Origin: Chrysochromulina tobinii
Lineage: Eukaryota; Haptophyta; Prymnesiales; Chrysochromulinaceae
Reading direction: 5' to 3'
Length of the DNA stretch: 26,744 nt
Assembly (NCBI GenBank): GCA_001275005.1
Contig: JWZX01002219.1
Location: 1 to 26,744, forward strand
The notes beneath the pieces are model-generated. The model searched no databases and was not told where the DNA came from. It saw only the letters and a list, made by a program, of their open reading frames with translations. Position numbers and translations under genes: made by a program. Positions 1 through 8,273 of this stretch are shown piece by piece (within the stretch, counting starts at the first letter, position 1; every line of letters starts with the position of its first letter).

Positions 1-1
1 C

Positions 2-346
2 AGCATGGACTGGTACATGGTCTCCCAAAAGGGCCTGAAGGGTACCTCGCGCCCCACGCACTACCACATCCTCCAAGCCGATTTCGGCACGCCTGCCGAG
101 CTACAACAGCTCACCTTCGACCTATGCCACCTCTATGCGCGCGCGACCAAAGTCGTGAGCCGGCCGGCGCCTGTGTACTACGCGCATCGCGCCGCCTTCC
201 TCGCGCAGTACTACAAGGACGGCTACCGCGAGGAGAACATGTTTGAGGTAGGCTCGACGACGTCGCACGGCTCCAGGGGCTCCGGTGGGTCTGTACAGAG
301 CATCGTGCTCGGCATTAACATCTGCAACACGGTCTACTTTGCGTGA
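2..346 (+). CDS. Argonaute (Ago/Piwi family), C-terminal end of PIWI domain, partial at the left edge
   Basis: Argonaute proteins load small guide RNAs and silence or cleave matching transcripts. Only the last ~114 codons lie in the window; the frame is open to base 2, so the gene continues to the left. The PIWI signature is clear: GLKGTSRPTHYHIL matches the family block GTSRPxHYHVL, whose first His is the last residue of the DEDH slicer tetrad. It is followed by ELQQLTFDLCHLYARATKVVS and PAPVYYAHRAAFLAQYY, both diagnostic of eukaryotic Ago. The protein ends in VYFA before a TGA stop, like the MYFA terminus of animal AGO1-4, whose carboxylate helps form the guide 5'-phosphate pocket. The acidic loop normally written WDDNNF is shortened to QADF. 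Between the last helix and the tail is a Gly/Ser-rich linker, as in other Agos. Whether the first three catalytic residues are present cannot be seen. The ATG at 5 is internal, not the start. Confidence 0.93.
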   Translation, partial: SMDWYMVSQKGLKGTSRPTHYHILQADFGTPAELQQLTFDLCHLYARATKVVSRPAPVYYAHRAAFLAQYYKDGYREENMFEVGSTTSHGSRGSGGSVQSIVLGINICNTVYFA

Positions 347-1039
347 GCGCGTCTGGTGAGAGAGTGACTGGAGCTATTGCCAGTTCATGCGGTCACAAGG
401 GCTCGAGATGAGCCCAGGTCGGGGGTAGTGCTCCAGTGCTGCGGGCATGACTGGGGGAGTCGACTCCGTCATAAGGGCTCGAGATGCAGGTCGGGGGCAG
501 TGCTGCGGGCATGATTGAGTGAGTCAGCTCCAACTTGATGCTAGTTGCTGCAACTGATGCTAGTTGCTGCAACAGGACATAACAGTACAACAGTGCATGG
601 TAGCACATTTGCGCGCTCCGGGGGCGCGGTCGGTACGGTACGCCGAGCACAACCGCTGCGCGTGTAGCGTGGAATCCCGCATGTGGCATGACGTCGTATG
701 TGCTACAGTACGTCGTATGTGCGCTAAGAATGGTGGCGTGGAGTATGCACTCAAGGTGCGCGGCGGGGGCGACACGATCACTGACATCAATCAGAGGGAA
801 CGCGAACGGTACGCAATCTCCGTAGTAACTATATATAATAGCGCGGAACGTTAGATCGACCGGACATAAAAGGCGCGTGGGCCGTCCCTTAGTACAGTCG
901 GATACACAAGCATGTACACAAGTCGCCCGCCACCGCGCATCATCCGACATCCCCATTTTATCTCCGCTCTCGTATGTACGCGACACTATCTTGTGGAGAT
1001 TATGTAACAGGAGCCATATTCCAAAAACCCTTCCTCTAC
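347..1039. other. Convergent intergenic region, no supported gene
   Basis: This 693-bp stretch lies between two converging genes and should hold both 3' UTRs. I see no convincing coding frame. It contains imperfect direct repeats (about 395-575), a repeated GTCGTATGTGC near 692-722, and an AT-rich ATATATAATA run at 831-840 that looks like a TATA box but has no obvious downstream gene on either strand. An ATAAAA near 865 could serve in 3'-end formation, but this is weak. Confidence 0.6.
395..575. repeat. Imperfect tandem direct repeats in intergenic DNA
   Basis: AAGGGCTCGAGATG occurs near 399 and again near 474. Each copy is followed by an AGGTCGGGGG(T/C)AGTGCT block and by TGCGGGCATGA(C/T)T, giving a degenerate duplication of roughly 70-75 bp. 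Directly after it, GATGCTAGTTGCTGCAAC is present twice with only one base between copies (about 537-573). No protein is encoded. The pattern fits slippage or a decaying minisatellite in a 3' UTR. Confidence 0.75.
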
Positions 1040-4000
1040 TTACTTCTTCGGCGTATTCTTCGGCGTAGCGCCCATGCTGAATCTACCTCGTGACTTGGTC
1101 GCGCTGCTCGGTGTGCTTGGAACGCCTTTCTTATTGCCTTGCTGCGCGTCAATGAAGGCAAGCTTCTCCTGCGTGGCCACCTTCTCGAGGATCAGACTAT
1201 GGACCTGCTCGAGGAGATCCTCGGATTTGGCCGTGAGCTCGCGCACCTGCACGATGAGATCCTCGCGCGCCAGCCGCTCGAGACGGCGCAGACTGAGCTC
1301 GATGGGCGTTTGAGGGTCTAGGCTGCCGAGCAGCGCGACCGTCTGGTCGTATGGTAGAGCCTCCACTGAGATCCGCACGCCGCCGAGGCTGGCCGCGGCG
1401 ACGATGGTGTCGCCTGGGCAGATTGCTGGTGTCGCCAAGGCGGCGTTGCTGCCGGCGATCACGTTCTCGACGAGGACGATTCCAGCATGGCTGTCGGACG
1501 TGACCTCTCGGAGGCCAAGCCCGAGCCCATGTCCGTTTCGAGGAACTCGTGTCCTCACTTCCACAGGCCTCCAGCCAGGGTCTTTGGAGATCAGCTCCAC
1601 CGTTTCAAAGTCAAGGCGCTGCAGACCCCAGAGGCCACAGGCCTGCCCAAAGGTGAGCGCCCTAGCGGCAGAAGAGGTTGCGGCGACCTCGGGAGCGTCG
1701 CTTGCCGCGGTGGTGGCACCCCGCGCCTGGGCTTCCAGCACCGCGTCCACCTTCTCTACCCCCGCCGCTTCCATCGCCTGCTTAAAGACCGCCTGCTGCT
1801 CGTCGAGCGCCATCTCAAGCGTCTGCACCTCGAGCTTGAGATCGTTGACATGCTGCTGCTTCGTCGCGAGCTGCGCATCTCGCTCGCGCAGCTCTTGCCT
1901 GAGCTGCTCCTCCGCAACCGTCGCCTCCTCTCTCCGTCCTCCGCTCTCGACGAGCTCCTTATTTTTCAGGATGGTCTCGTGAAGGGCCTGCGTCATGAAC
2001 GCCTCCATCTCCGTCGCCCCCGCCCTCTGGGCAGCGAGCGCCTCGATGGCCTCGCGCTTTGCCTCCTCGGCGAGCTTGGAGCGGCTCTGGTAGTGCGCCG
2101 CGCGCAGTTGGGCCGCGATGGGTGGGCGCAACCCAATCCTTCTAGCGGTCTCCGAGAAGGGAGACGTTGGCCACTCGTCGGTGGCCGGACCCGGAGTCCC
2201 CACAGGACCCGGAGTCCCCACAGGACCCGGAGTCCCCACAGGACCCGGAGTCCCCACAGGACCCGGAGTCCCCACAGGACCCGGAGTCCCCACAGCGTCC
2301 CATGCCGACCGAAGCCATCGCGGCGTTGACTCGCCGTCCGAGCCGGCCTCCACACTACCCCCCTCGTCGGCGTCCCCCACGCCTTCTTCCTCGCCCAACG
2401 CACTGAAAGGGTCGCCCATCGATTCAAGAGAGTCGGACCGCTCCGGGCGGCGTGAAGACGCCGTGTCGAAGTCGCTCGAGGAACCAAATGCAATCCATGG
2501 CGGCGGCGCAGGCGACGGCTCATCAGATGGCGGAAGAGGAGGTGGCTGCTCAACGAACTGTTTGACGAGCGCCACGAGCTGATGCAGCCTTTGCCGATCG
2601 ATCGCACGTTGCGACCGAACGAGCTCCATCATGGCACTCAACGCAAGCTCATGAGCCTGCTGCTCAGCGACCGAGTTCGCGATCTTGGCGGCTGAGATCG
2701 CCCGCGCCTCGTCCGACAGTTGGGTGGCAATCACAGGGGCGATGGGCGCGGCAGTCACGGGCACCGCGCCGGATGATGGAACGGTGTCCGATCGATCGGG
2801 GGGGGGCGTCGGATCGGCTTCTGAGTGGGCCCGCACCGACCACACTGCAGCCTGCGCTGCGGCGTCGACCTCCGCGCGCGCTGCCGCCACTGCTTCCGCA
2901 ACAGCCACCTCGGTCGCCGCAGCTGCCTCCACAGCCGCCTCTTCCAACGCCGCCGCCACGGCCTCCGCCACGGCCGCCTCGGTCGCCGCAGCTGTCTGCT
3001 CTGCCGCCTCCTCCAACGCCGCCTCGACAGCTGCTTCGATTGCCTGTGCCTGGGCCTCCGCTGCCTCCTCTGCCGCCTCCTCCAACGCCGCCTCGACAGC
3101 TGCTTCGATTGCCTGTGCCTGGGCCTCCGCTGCATCCTCTGCAGCCGTTGCTAACGTCGCCTCGGCCGCCTCGACCTGGAGCTGCAACACAGCAGCACGA
3201 GCCTCGGCCGCCTGCAACGCCTGCGCCGCGTCTGCCTCCGCCGCCGCAGACGCCTCCCGGAACGCCGCCTGTGGCTCGTGGAGGAACATCTCGAGCTCGC
3301 GCATCGCCGCCTTGCTGCTGACGCTCGTGCTGCCCGACTCCGCCATGAAGGACGTCGCCGCTCGCTCCACTTCCCGCGCAACCTCCACCTTGGCAAACGT
3401 GGTCCTAGCTCCCTTGAGCTCATTCTCGAGCCGCTCCACTTGTGCCTGAAGACAAGAGATCTGTTGCTCCGCAGCTGCGAATGCCTCATCTCGAGCAGAG
3501 ACGGCCGAGAGCTCAGCAGCGGCCTGGGTTGCAATCTCCGCACGCGCCGCCGCCACCGCCTCGGCCACGGCAGCCTCGGTCGCCGCAGTTGCCCCCGCGC
3601 GTGCCATTTCCAAGACCATCTCAAGGGCCATTACCTTGCCTCGCGCCTCCGTCACCTGTGCCGCTTGCGAAGCCTTCGCAGCATGCGCCGCCTCGACGGC
3701 TTGTCTGGCCTCGGCGAGTGAGTCCTTCAAGAACACGATGTCGGCGTCGGCAACTGCCACATCAGCGCGCGTCTGCCTCAGCGCTTCTTCCGTTGCGGCA
3801 AGCTGCTCCTCAAGCAGAAGAATTTCGAAGGCTGCCTCCCCTTTCTCTGTGGCCTCCTGCAGCGCCGCCCACAGCTCCGCCTGCTCGGCTGCTGCCGTCG
3901 CTGCTCGCGCTTCAGCGGCCGCCTCCTGGGCTGTGAGTGCTGCTCGCGCCTCCTCCGCCGCCAGCACCGCCAGCTCGCGTGCTGCTACTGCTGCCAGCGC

Positions 4001-7000
4001 CTCCTCAGCCGCCTCCGCCGCCGCCCTCTGCGCAGTCCGAGCCTCTTCCTCCGCTGCTCTCCGCGCCGCCAGCGCCTCCTCCACCGCCGCCTTCTGCTCT
4101 GCGAGCGCGGCCTGCACCCCAGCCATTGCTCTCTCCACCTTGTCGGCCTCGGCTGCCGTCGTCGCGGACACTGCCGCAGCATCCGCCGCCTTGGCACGCG
4201 CCTCCTCCGCCTCATGGATGTCACGCGACGCGGCCAGCGACTTTTTGAGCTCCTCCACCTGTGCCTGCATCGCCCCGAGCGTCGCCTGCCACCTGGCCTC
4301 CGAGAGCTCGATCTCGAGATCCGCGTCCTTCTCCGCCGCCTCGACTGCCTGAGCCACGGATTCTTCCAGAGCTGCCTTGAAATTGGCCTGATTCGATGCC
4401 ACCTCGGCACGGGCCTGCTCGAGCAAGGAGACGCTCGCCCCCAGCTGTTCCTCCAGACGTCGAATCATCGCGGCGGCTTTCGAAGACGTCGCCACTTGTT
4501 CTGCCTCACGCTCCGCCGCCTGGGCTTGCGCCTCCTGAGCAGTACGCGCACGAGCTTCGTCAGCTTCGTTGCGCGCCGTCGCGAGCGCTGCTTGCGCCTC
4601 CTGAGCGGTACGCGCGGCCGTTGCGGTCGCCTCGTTCGCGCGAGCAACGGCCGCCTCGCACTCGGCCCGAAGCGCCGTCGCGAGCGCCCCCTCGGCGGCT
4701 TGGGCGGCGGCCAGCCGCTCCTCACTCTGCGCCAAGAGTGCACGAGCTTCGTCAGCTTCGTTGCGCGCCGTCGCGAGCGCTGCTTGCGCGTCCCTCATAG
4801 CGGCCTCATGCAAAATCCGACCGCTCTCCATCGATGAAGCTGCCGCAGCTGCTGCGATGCCGGCTCCTGCCAAGCCAGCCAAGCCGGCCATTGCCAAGCC
4901 CGCCAAGCCCGCTCCGAACACGCCTGGGCTGCGCGGCGCCTCAGCCGGCGTGCCAAGGACGACGAGATTGCTGACGAGATTGCTGGGCTCGCGTTCGGCC
5001 ACCCTCGCCTCCTCCTCCTCCGCTGTCGCACGTGTCGTGGCCGCGAGATGGAGCTCTTCCGCCTGCTGCTCCATCTCGGCGACGATCTCGCGCGTCGACG
5101 CGAGCGCACTTGTGGCCGCTGCAGCCTCTGCCTGCGCGCTCGCAACCTCACGTCGCAGCGATTCGATCGTGAGCACAGCCTCTGCTGTCATCGTCGCCGC
5201 CGCCGCCGCCGCCGCCGCGGCCGCTTCATCGTCCAGCGCCCGCACGCCGGCTGGCCTCGCCAACGCCTTGCCTAGGTCCGCTTCGAGCATCGCTACCCGC
5301 GCGGCCTGCTGCGAGGCGCGCGCCGTCTCGAGCGCCAGCTGCTCCTCAAGCATACCCGCCCGTCTGGTCGCCACATTGAGCTGCTCAAGCGTGGACGCGA
5401 GCATCGCGCTGCCCTCCACCTCGGCCTGCCGGGCCTCGGCTTGCTGAGCCGCGCGCGCCATCGCCGCGCTCACCGCGTCAGCCGCACGCGATTCCTCATC
5501 AGCAGCCAATGTGATGCTCGCTGTGGGCACCGTTGTGGGCGCCGTTTTGGGCGCCTTGGACGAGCCGACTTGGTCGAGCATCTTTGAGCCGAGGCTGAGG
5601 CTCGCCCTGCTCGTCGCCAAGCTCGCAAGGACCAGCCGCTCGCGCTCGCGCGACTCCGCCTCAAGCCGACCGCGAAGGGTCTCGACGAGCCCTTCGAGGC
5701 CCTTGGCGCGAAGCTCCGCCTCTTCGTGCCGCGACCGGTAGCTGGCATGCTCCATAGCCTGCAGCGCATCGCGGCAAGCAATCTCGGCCGCGAGCTCGTC
5801 GCACTGCCGCTTCGCCTCATCGCGCTCCTCCATCAACCGAGCCGTCGCGTCGACCGCCGCAGCGAGCGCTATCTCTTTGGCCGCAACGGCCGCAGACACC
5901 CACCTGAGCGCCTCGTCTAGCTCAGCATCCATGGCCTGTGCCTCTGCGACGGCGCGCTGGAGCGCAAGCTCCGCGGTGGCCGTCGCCGCGTCGAGCGCCG
6001 CATGAGCCGCCTCATCTCTGCTCTCCACTAGCGCCGTGAGCAGCTGTTGCTTTTCGGTAGAGTGGAGCGCCGCGGCGGCGCTCGCCTCTTGCCAAATTAG
6101 GGACGCCTCCTCGCGAGCCATCCGCGCGTCGGAGCGAGCATGCTGCAGCTCGGCGTGTATGGCGCGAGCCTCGATCTCGGCGAGTTCTTCGGCGATGGCC
6201 GCCACGCTCAAGTCCGACGAGATCGGAGCTCCGAGAACCTTCAAGCTCGTCGCCGCCGTGCGCTCGGCGATCGCCGCCGCGCGCTCATCGTGATGCTGCT
6301 TGGGCATCCGAAGCGGCGGCGCAAAGGGAGACGCCAGGTGCGTGATGACGCCCGTGCCCGACTGCGCCAACGTCCACGCCGTGCCGCCGCCACCCATGCC
6401 CCTGGCCTGGCTGCTGCTGCGTCCTCCGCCACCAGCCGTCGCTCGCAGGCGCATCTCGAGAGTCTCCTTTTGGCGCGCGAGCCGCTCCGCGTGCGCGGCG
6501 GCGCGTCTGGCCACGTTTGCGGATTCCTGAGCTCGCTGCTTGAGCGGCCGGAGGGCGTCGGCCTCAGCCTGCAGAGCGCGCGCCCTCTCAACGCTCTGAC
6601 GCAGCGCCTCGGCCGTTCGCGCCTCCCGTGCGACCATCTCGCGTTGCGTCGCGTTCGCTGCCTCGAGCGCCGCGTGCAGGGCGTCGATCTGGTCGCGACT
6701 CTCCTTCACCTCGAGGGTGGCTGCGTACCTCTCCGCCTCGCGCGCACGGCACGCCTCGAGCGCCTCTCGATCGCGCTTCGCCTCCCGAACGACCAACTGC
6801 AGCCGTTCACGCATGCTCTCCGCCTCCAACTCGGCGCAGGTGAGCGCCGCCGCCACCACGCCCACCCTCTCCGCCACAGGGATCGCCGCCCACGCGGAGG
6901 CGGCGGTGTTGGGCGGGGGGCGGGACGCGGAGGAGGCGCGGGCCTGCTCGCGAAGCAAGAACGGCGATGAGTCGCTCGGAGTCCGCGCCCGGCGCCGCGA

Positions 7001-7723
7001 CACTCGCATCGCCTCTTCCGGTGCCTCATCCAGGGCCTCGTCGTGGATGTTGTCTGCGTTGCCCGCGGCCGAGGGAGCCTGAGAGCCAGGGCTTCCCCGA
7101 GCTCCCCCGAGATCGACGGGCGCGGCGTGTGCGACGCTTCGGCCGGTGGCGGTGAGCGTCACGCCCGTCGGCGGCGCACTTGGCGGCGGCGAGCCCCGGT
7201 CTGTTGGGTACCAAACGTGCCTGCGACGCGCCGCCGCCGTCTCAAAACTCGAGGCGCGGTGCGACCTCCCGCTGCGCTTCTGGGCAGTCTCGAAGCTCGT
7301 CGAGCTACGCAACGGCATACTGTCGAGTGCTGCCACCGCTGCGACCGCTTCCTCGGCGCGCCTGGAAAGGAGCCACGGCGTCGAGTTTGCGGGCCGTGGC
7401 GGGACGGGCGTCGTCACCGCGGACGACGCCAATCGTGCCTGGAGGCGATACAGTCGGGCGATGAGCGCCTCGTTGGCTGCATCGGCCGCCGCGGCAGCTT
7501 CGGCAGCGGCCTCTGCCTTGGCCGCGGCCACAGCAGCCTCCAGCTGCTCGGCGGTAGGACCCTCACGCGCTGGACTCGAGGCGGCGCTCTCCCACACCGT
7601 TTGCTTGAGCTCCGTCTGCTCTCGGGACATCGTGCGCGGCGTGAAGCCGCCCCCATCCCCCACGTCGGCGCGCCCTTCCGCGCCGCCGCCGCCGTCGCCG
7701 CATGCGTCGTCGTGAGGCAGCAT
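1040..7723 (-). CDS. Giant alanine-rich coiled-coil protein with C-terminal PDZ-like domain
   Basis: This is an intronless 2227-codon frame whose codon just before the ATG is TAA, so the start is fixed unless a 5' exon is spliced on. Residues ~1-290 are Ser/Pro/Arg-rich and probably disordered. Residues ~290-1990 are almost continuous Ala/Glu/Arg/Gln-rich coiled coil, with short breaks. Around 933-963 is a Gly/Ala/Leu stretch (GAGLAGLAMAGLAGLAGAG) hydrophobic enough to be a membrane or helix-packing segment. A Pro/Ser/acidic region (~1700-1850) carries six GTPGPV repeats. Residues ~2050-2145 look like a PDZ domain: a GHGLGLGL carboxylate-loop motif, then GIVLVENVIAGSNAA, CPGDTIVAAA and PYDQTVALL, matching the order of PDZ strands. 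A short coil and a basic tail ending TPKNTPKK follow. A cytoskeletal or membrane-associated scaffold is the likely role. No orthologue name is assigned. Confidence 0.85.
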   Translation of the reverse strand: MLPHDDACGDGGGGAEGRADVGDGGGFTPRTMSREQTELKQTVWESAASSPAREGPTAEQLEAAVAAAKAEAAAEAAAAADAANEALIARLYRLQARLASSAVTTPVPPRPANSTPWLLSRRAEEAVAAVAALDSMPLRSSTSFETAQKRSGRSHRASSFETAAARRRHVWYPTDRGSPPPSAPPTGVTLTATGRSVAHAAPVDLGGARGSPGSQAPSAAGNADNIHDEALDEAPEEAMRVSRRRARTPSDSSPFLLREQARASSASRPPPNTAASAWAAIPVAERVGVVAAALTCAELEAESMRERLQLVVREAKRDREALEACRAREAERYAATLEVKESRDQIDALHAALEAANATQREMVAREARTAEALRQSVERARALQAEADALRPLKQRAQESANVARRAAAHAERLARQKETLEMRLRATAGGGGRSSSQARGMGGGGTAWTLAQSGTGVITHLASPFAPPLRMPKQHHDERAAAIAERTAATSLKVLGAPISSDLSVAAIAEELAEIEARAIHAELQHARSDARMAREEASLIWQEASAAAALHSTEKQQLLTALVESRDEAAHAALDAATATAELALQRAVAEAQAMDAELDEALRWVSAAVAAKEIALAAAVDATARLMEERDEAKRQCDELAAEIACRDALQAMEHASYRSRHEEAELRAKGLEGLVETLRGRLEAESRERERLVLASLATSRASLSLGSKMLDQVGSSKAPKTAPTTVPTASITLAADEESRAADAVSAAMARAAQQAEARQAEVEGSAMLASTLEQLNVATRRAGMLEEQLALETARASQQAARVAMLEADLGKALARPAGVRALDDEAAAAAAAAAATMTAEAVLTIESLRREVASAQAEAAAATSALASTREIVAEMEQQAEELHLAATTRATAEEEEARVAEREPSNLVSNLVVLGTPAEAPRSPGVFGAGLAGLAMAGLAGLAGAGIAAAAAASSMESGRILHEAAMRDAQAALATARNEADEARALLAQSEERLAAAQAAEGALATALRAECEAAVARANEATATAARTAQEAQAALATARNEADEARARTAQEAQAQAAEREAEQVATSSKAAAMIRRLEEQLGASVSLLEQARAEVASNQANFKAALEESVAQAVEAAEKDADLEIELSEARWQATLGAMQAQVEELKKSLAASRDIHEAEEARAKAADAAAVSATTAAEADKVERAMAGVQAALAEQKAAVEEALAARRAAEEEARTAQRAAAEAAEEALAAVAARELAVLAAEEARAALTAQEAAAEARAATAAAEQAELWAALQEATEKGEAAFEILLLEEQLAATEEALRQTRADVAVADADIVFLKDSLAEARQAVEAAHAAKASQAAQVTEARGKVMALEMVLEMARAGATAATEAAVAEAVAAARAEIATQAAAELSAVSARDEAFAAAEQQISCLQAQVERLENELKGARTTFAKVEVAREVERAATSFMAESGSTSVSSKAAMRELEMFLHEPQAAFREASAAAEADAAQALQAAEARAAVLQLQVEAAEATLATAAEDAAEAQAQAIEAAVEAALEEAAEEAAEAQAQAIEAAVEAALEEAAEQTAAATEAAVAEAVAAALEEAAVEAAAATEVAVAEAVAAARAEVDAAAQAAVWSVRAHSEADPTPPPDRSDTVPSSGAVPVTAAPIAPVIATQLSDEARAISAAKIANSVAEQQAHELALSAMMELVRSQRAIDRQRLHQLVALVKQFVEQPPPLPPSDEPSPAPPPWIAFGSSSDFDTASSRRPERSDSLESMGDPFSALGEEEGVGDADEGGSVEAGSDGESTPRWLRSAWDAVGTPGPVGTPGPVGTPGPVGTPGPVGTPGPVGTPGPATDEWPTSPFSETARRIGLRPPIAAQLRAAHYQSRSKLAEEAKREAIEALAAQRAGATEMEAFMTQALHETILKNKELVESGGRREEATVAEEQLRQELRERDAQLATKQQHVNDLKLEVQTLEMALDEQQAVFKQAMEAAGVEKVDAVLEAQARGATTAASDAPEVAATSSAARALTFGQACGLWGLQRLDFETVELISKDPGWRPVEVRTRVPRNGHGLGLGLREVTSDSHAGIVLVENVIAGSNAALATPAICPGDTIVAAASLGGVRISVEALPYDQTVALLGSLDPQTPIELSLRRLERLAREDLIVQVRELTAKSEDLLEQVHSLILEKVATQEKLAFIDAQQGNKKGVPSTPSSATKSRGRFSMGATPKNTPKK
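2187..2294 (-). repeat. 18-bp minisatellite, six identical copies, encoding GTPGPV
   Basis: The unit GGACCCGGAGTCCCCACA occurs six times head to tail without a mismatch. On the coding (minus) strand it encodes Gly-Thr-Pro-Gly-Pro-Val, giving twelve consecutive Gly-X-Y collagen-like triplets inside the disordered part of the giant coiled-coil protein. Perfect identity points to recent expansion or ongoing homogenisation, so copy number is probably variable between strains. Confidence 0.97.
3000..3137 (-). repeat. 69-bp tandem duplication (23 residues) in the coiled coil
   Basis: Two adjacent 69-bp units differ at one base near the end of the second copy. They encode an Ala/Glu/Gln segment containing AEAQAQAIEAAVEAALEEAA twice. 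The insertion is in frame and close to three heptads plus two residues, so it shifts the coiled-coil register slightly. This is one of several internal expansions that lengthen this gene. Confidence 0.95.
4549..4799 (-). repeat. Separated direct repeat (about 55 bp, two copies) in the coiled coil
   Basis: A block beginning GCACGAGCTTCGTCAGCTTC occurs at ~4549 and again at ~4740, essentially identical over about 50 bp before diverging. Each copy encodes AALATARNEADEARA on the minus strand. They are separated by ~190 bp of related Ala/Glu-rich sequence, consistent with an older segmental duplication in the helix-coding part. Confidence 0.85.
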
Positions 7724-8273
7724 TTAGAATTCCTCTTCTTCGATTTTCAAATTGGGGAGTGTGAATGATAGGGCGTGGCCTCCCCTGAATCTCTTGTGTT
7801 TGTGCGCAGAGTGTACTGCGCAGAGTGTGGGGAAAACGTTGTTTCACTGGAACGTGTGGTATTCAGCACCGAACTCACTTCAGGTGGCAATGCACTCATT
7901 CTCCTCGAACCGCGCCTCGGCACGCTGGGGCAGCCGCCCACCCTTCTGTCAATCGCCCGTCCTGGACGACGCATGATCACTCTGATGCAAACCCTCGGCT
8001 ACTGCGCCCGCTCTGGACGCCGCAAACTTCCGATCGTCCCTTGGGCCAGAGCAGCATGCGCGGGTCCGCCAAGGGCAGCGCGGGTGCAGCTCCGTGTGCA
8101 GCTCCGCGTGATGGCGCAAACGGCTGGCCTCAAACGGCTGGCCCAACGGCGGCGCTGCCCCTCGAGGCCGGCGCGTTTACACCGGATGGGCCTGTGTCTG
8201 TGGTTGATGAAAGACCCAGACATGACTGTACTGACGGTCCGCGATCGCCTATCTGGTGCCGTGACAGACTCAA
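7724..8273. promoter_or_regulatory. Spacer between two divergent genes, probable bidirectional promoter
   Basis: The 550-bp spacer separates the start of the coiled-coil gene (minus) from the start of the membrane HET/TIR-like gene (plus), so both promoters should lie here if no upstream exons exist. It has slightly lower GC than the flanking genes. CCAATTTG reads on the minus strand at about 7748-7755, but this is only ~25 bp from the ATG and may be chance. I see no clear TATA box. Reading frames on the plus strand here lack recognisable protein features. Confidence 0.45.

Noticed and set aside
240-330. A possible splice donor (GAG|GTAGGC) near the end of the Argonaute exon
   Set aside because: Reading straight through gives the expected linker and the diagnostic YFA carboxyl end, so no intron is needed.
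2187-2294. Regular repeats that might suggest a CRISPR array
   Set aside because: Units are 18 bp, head to tail without spacers, in frame, inside a coding sequence of a eukaryotic genome.
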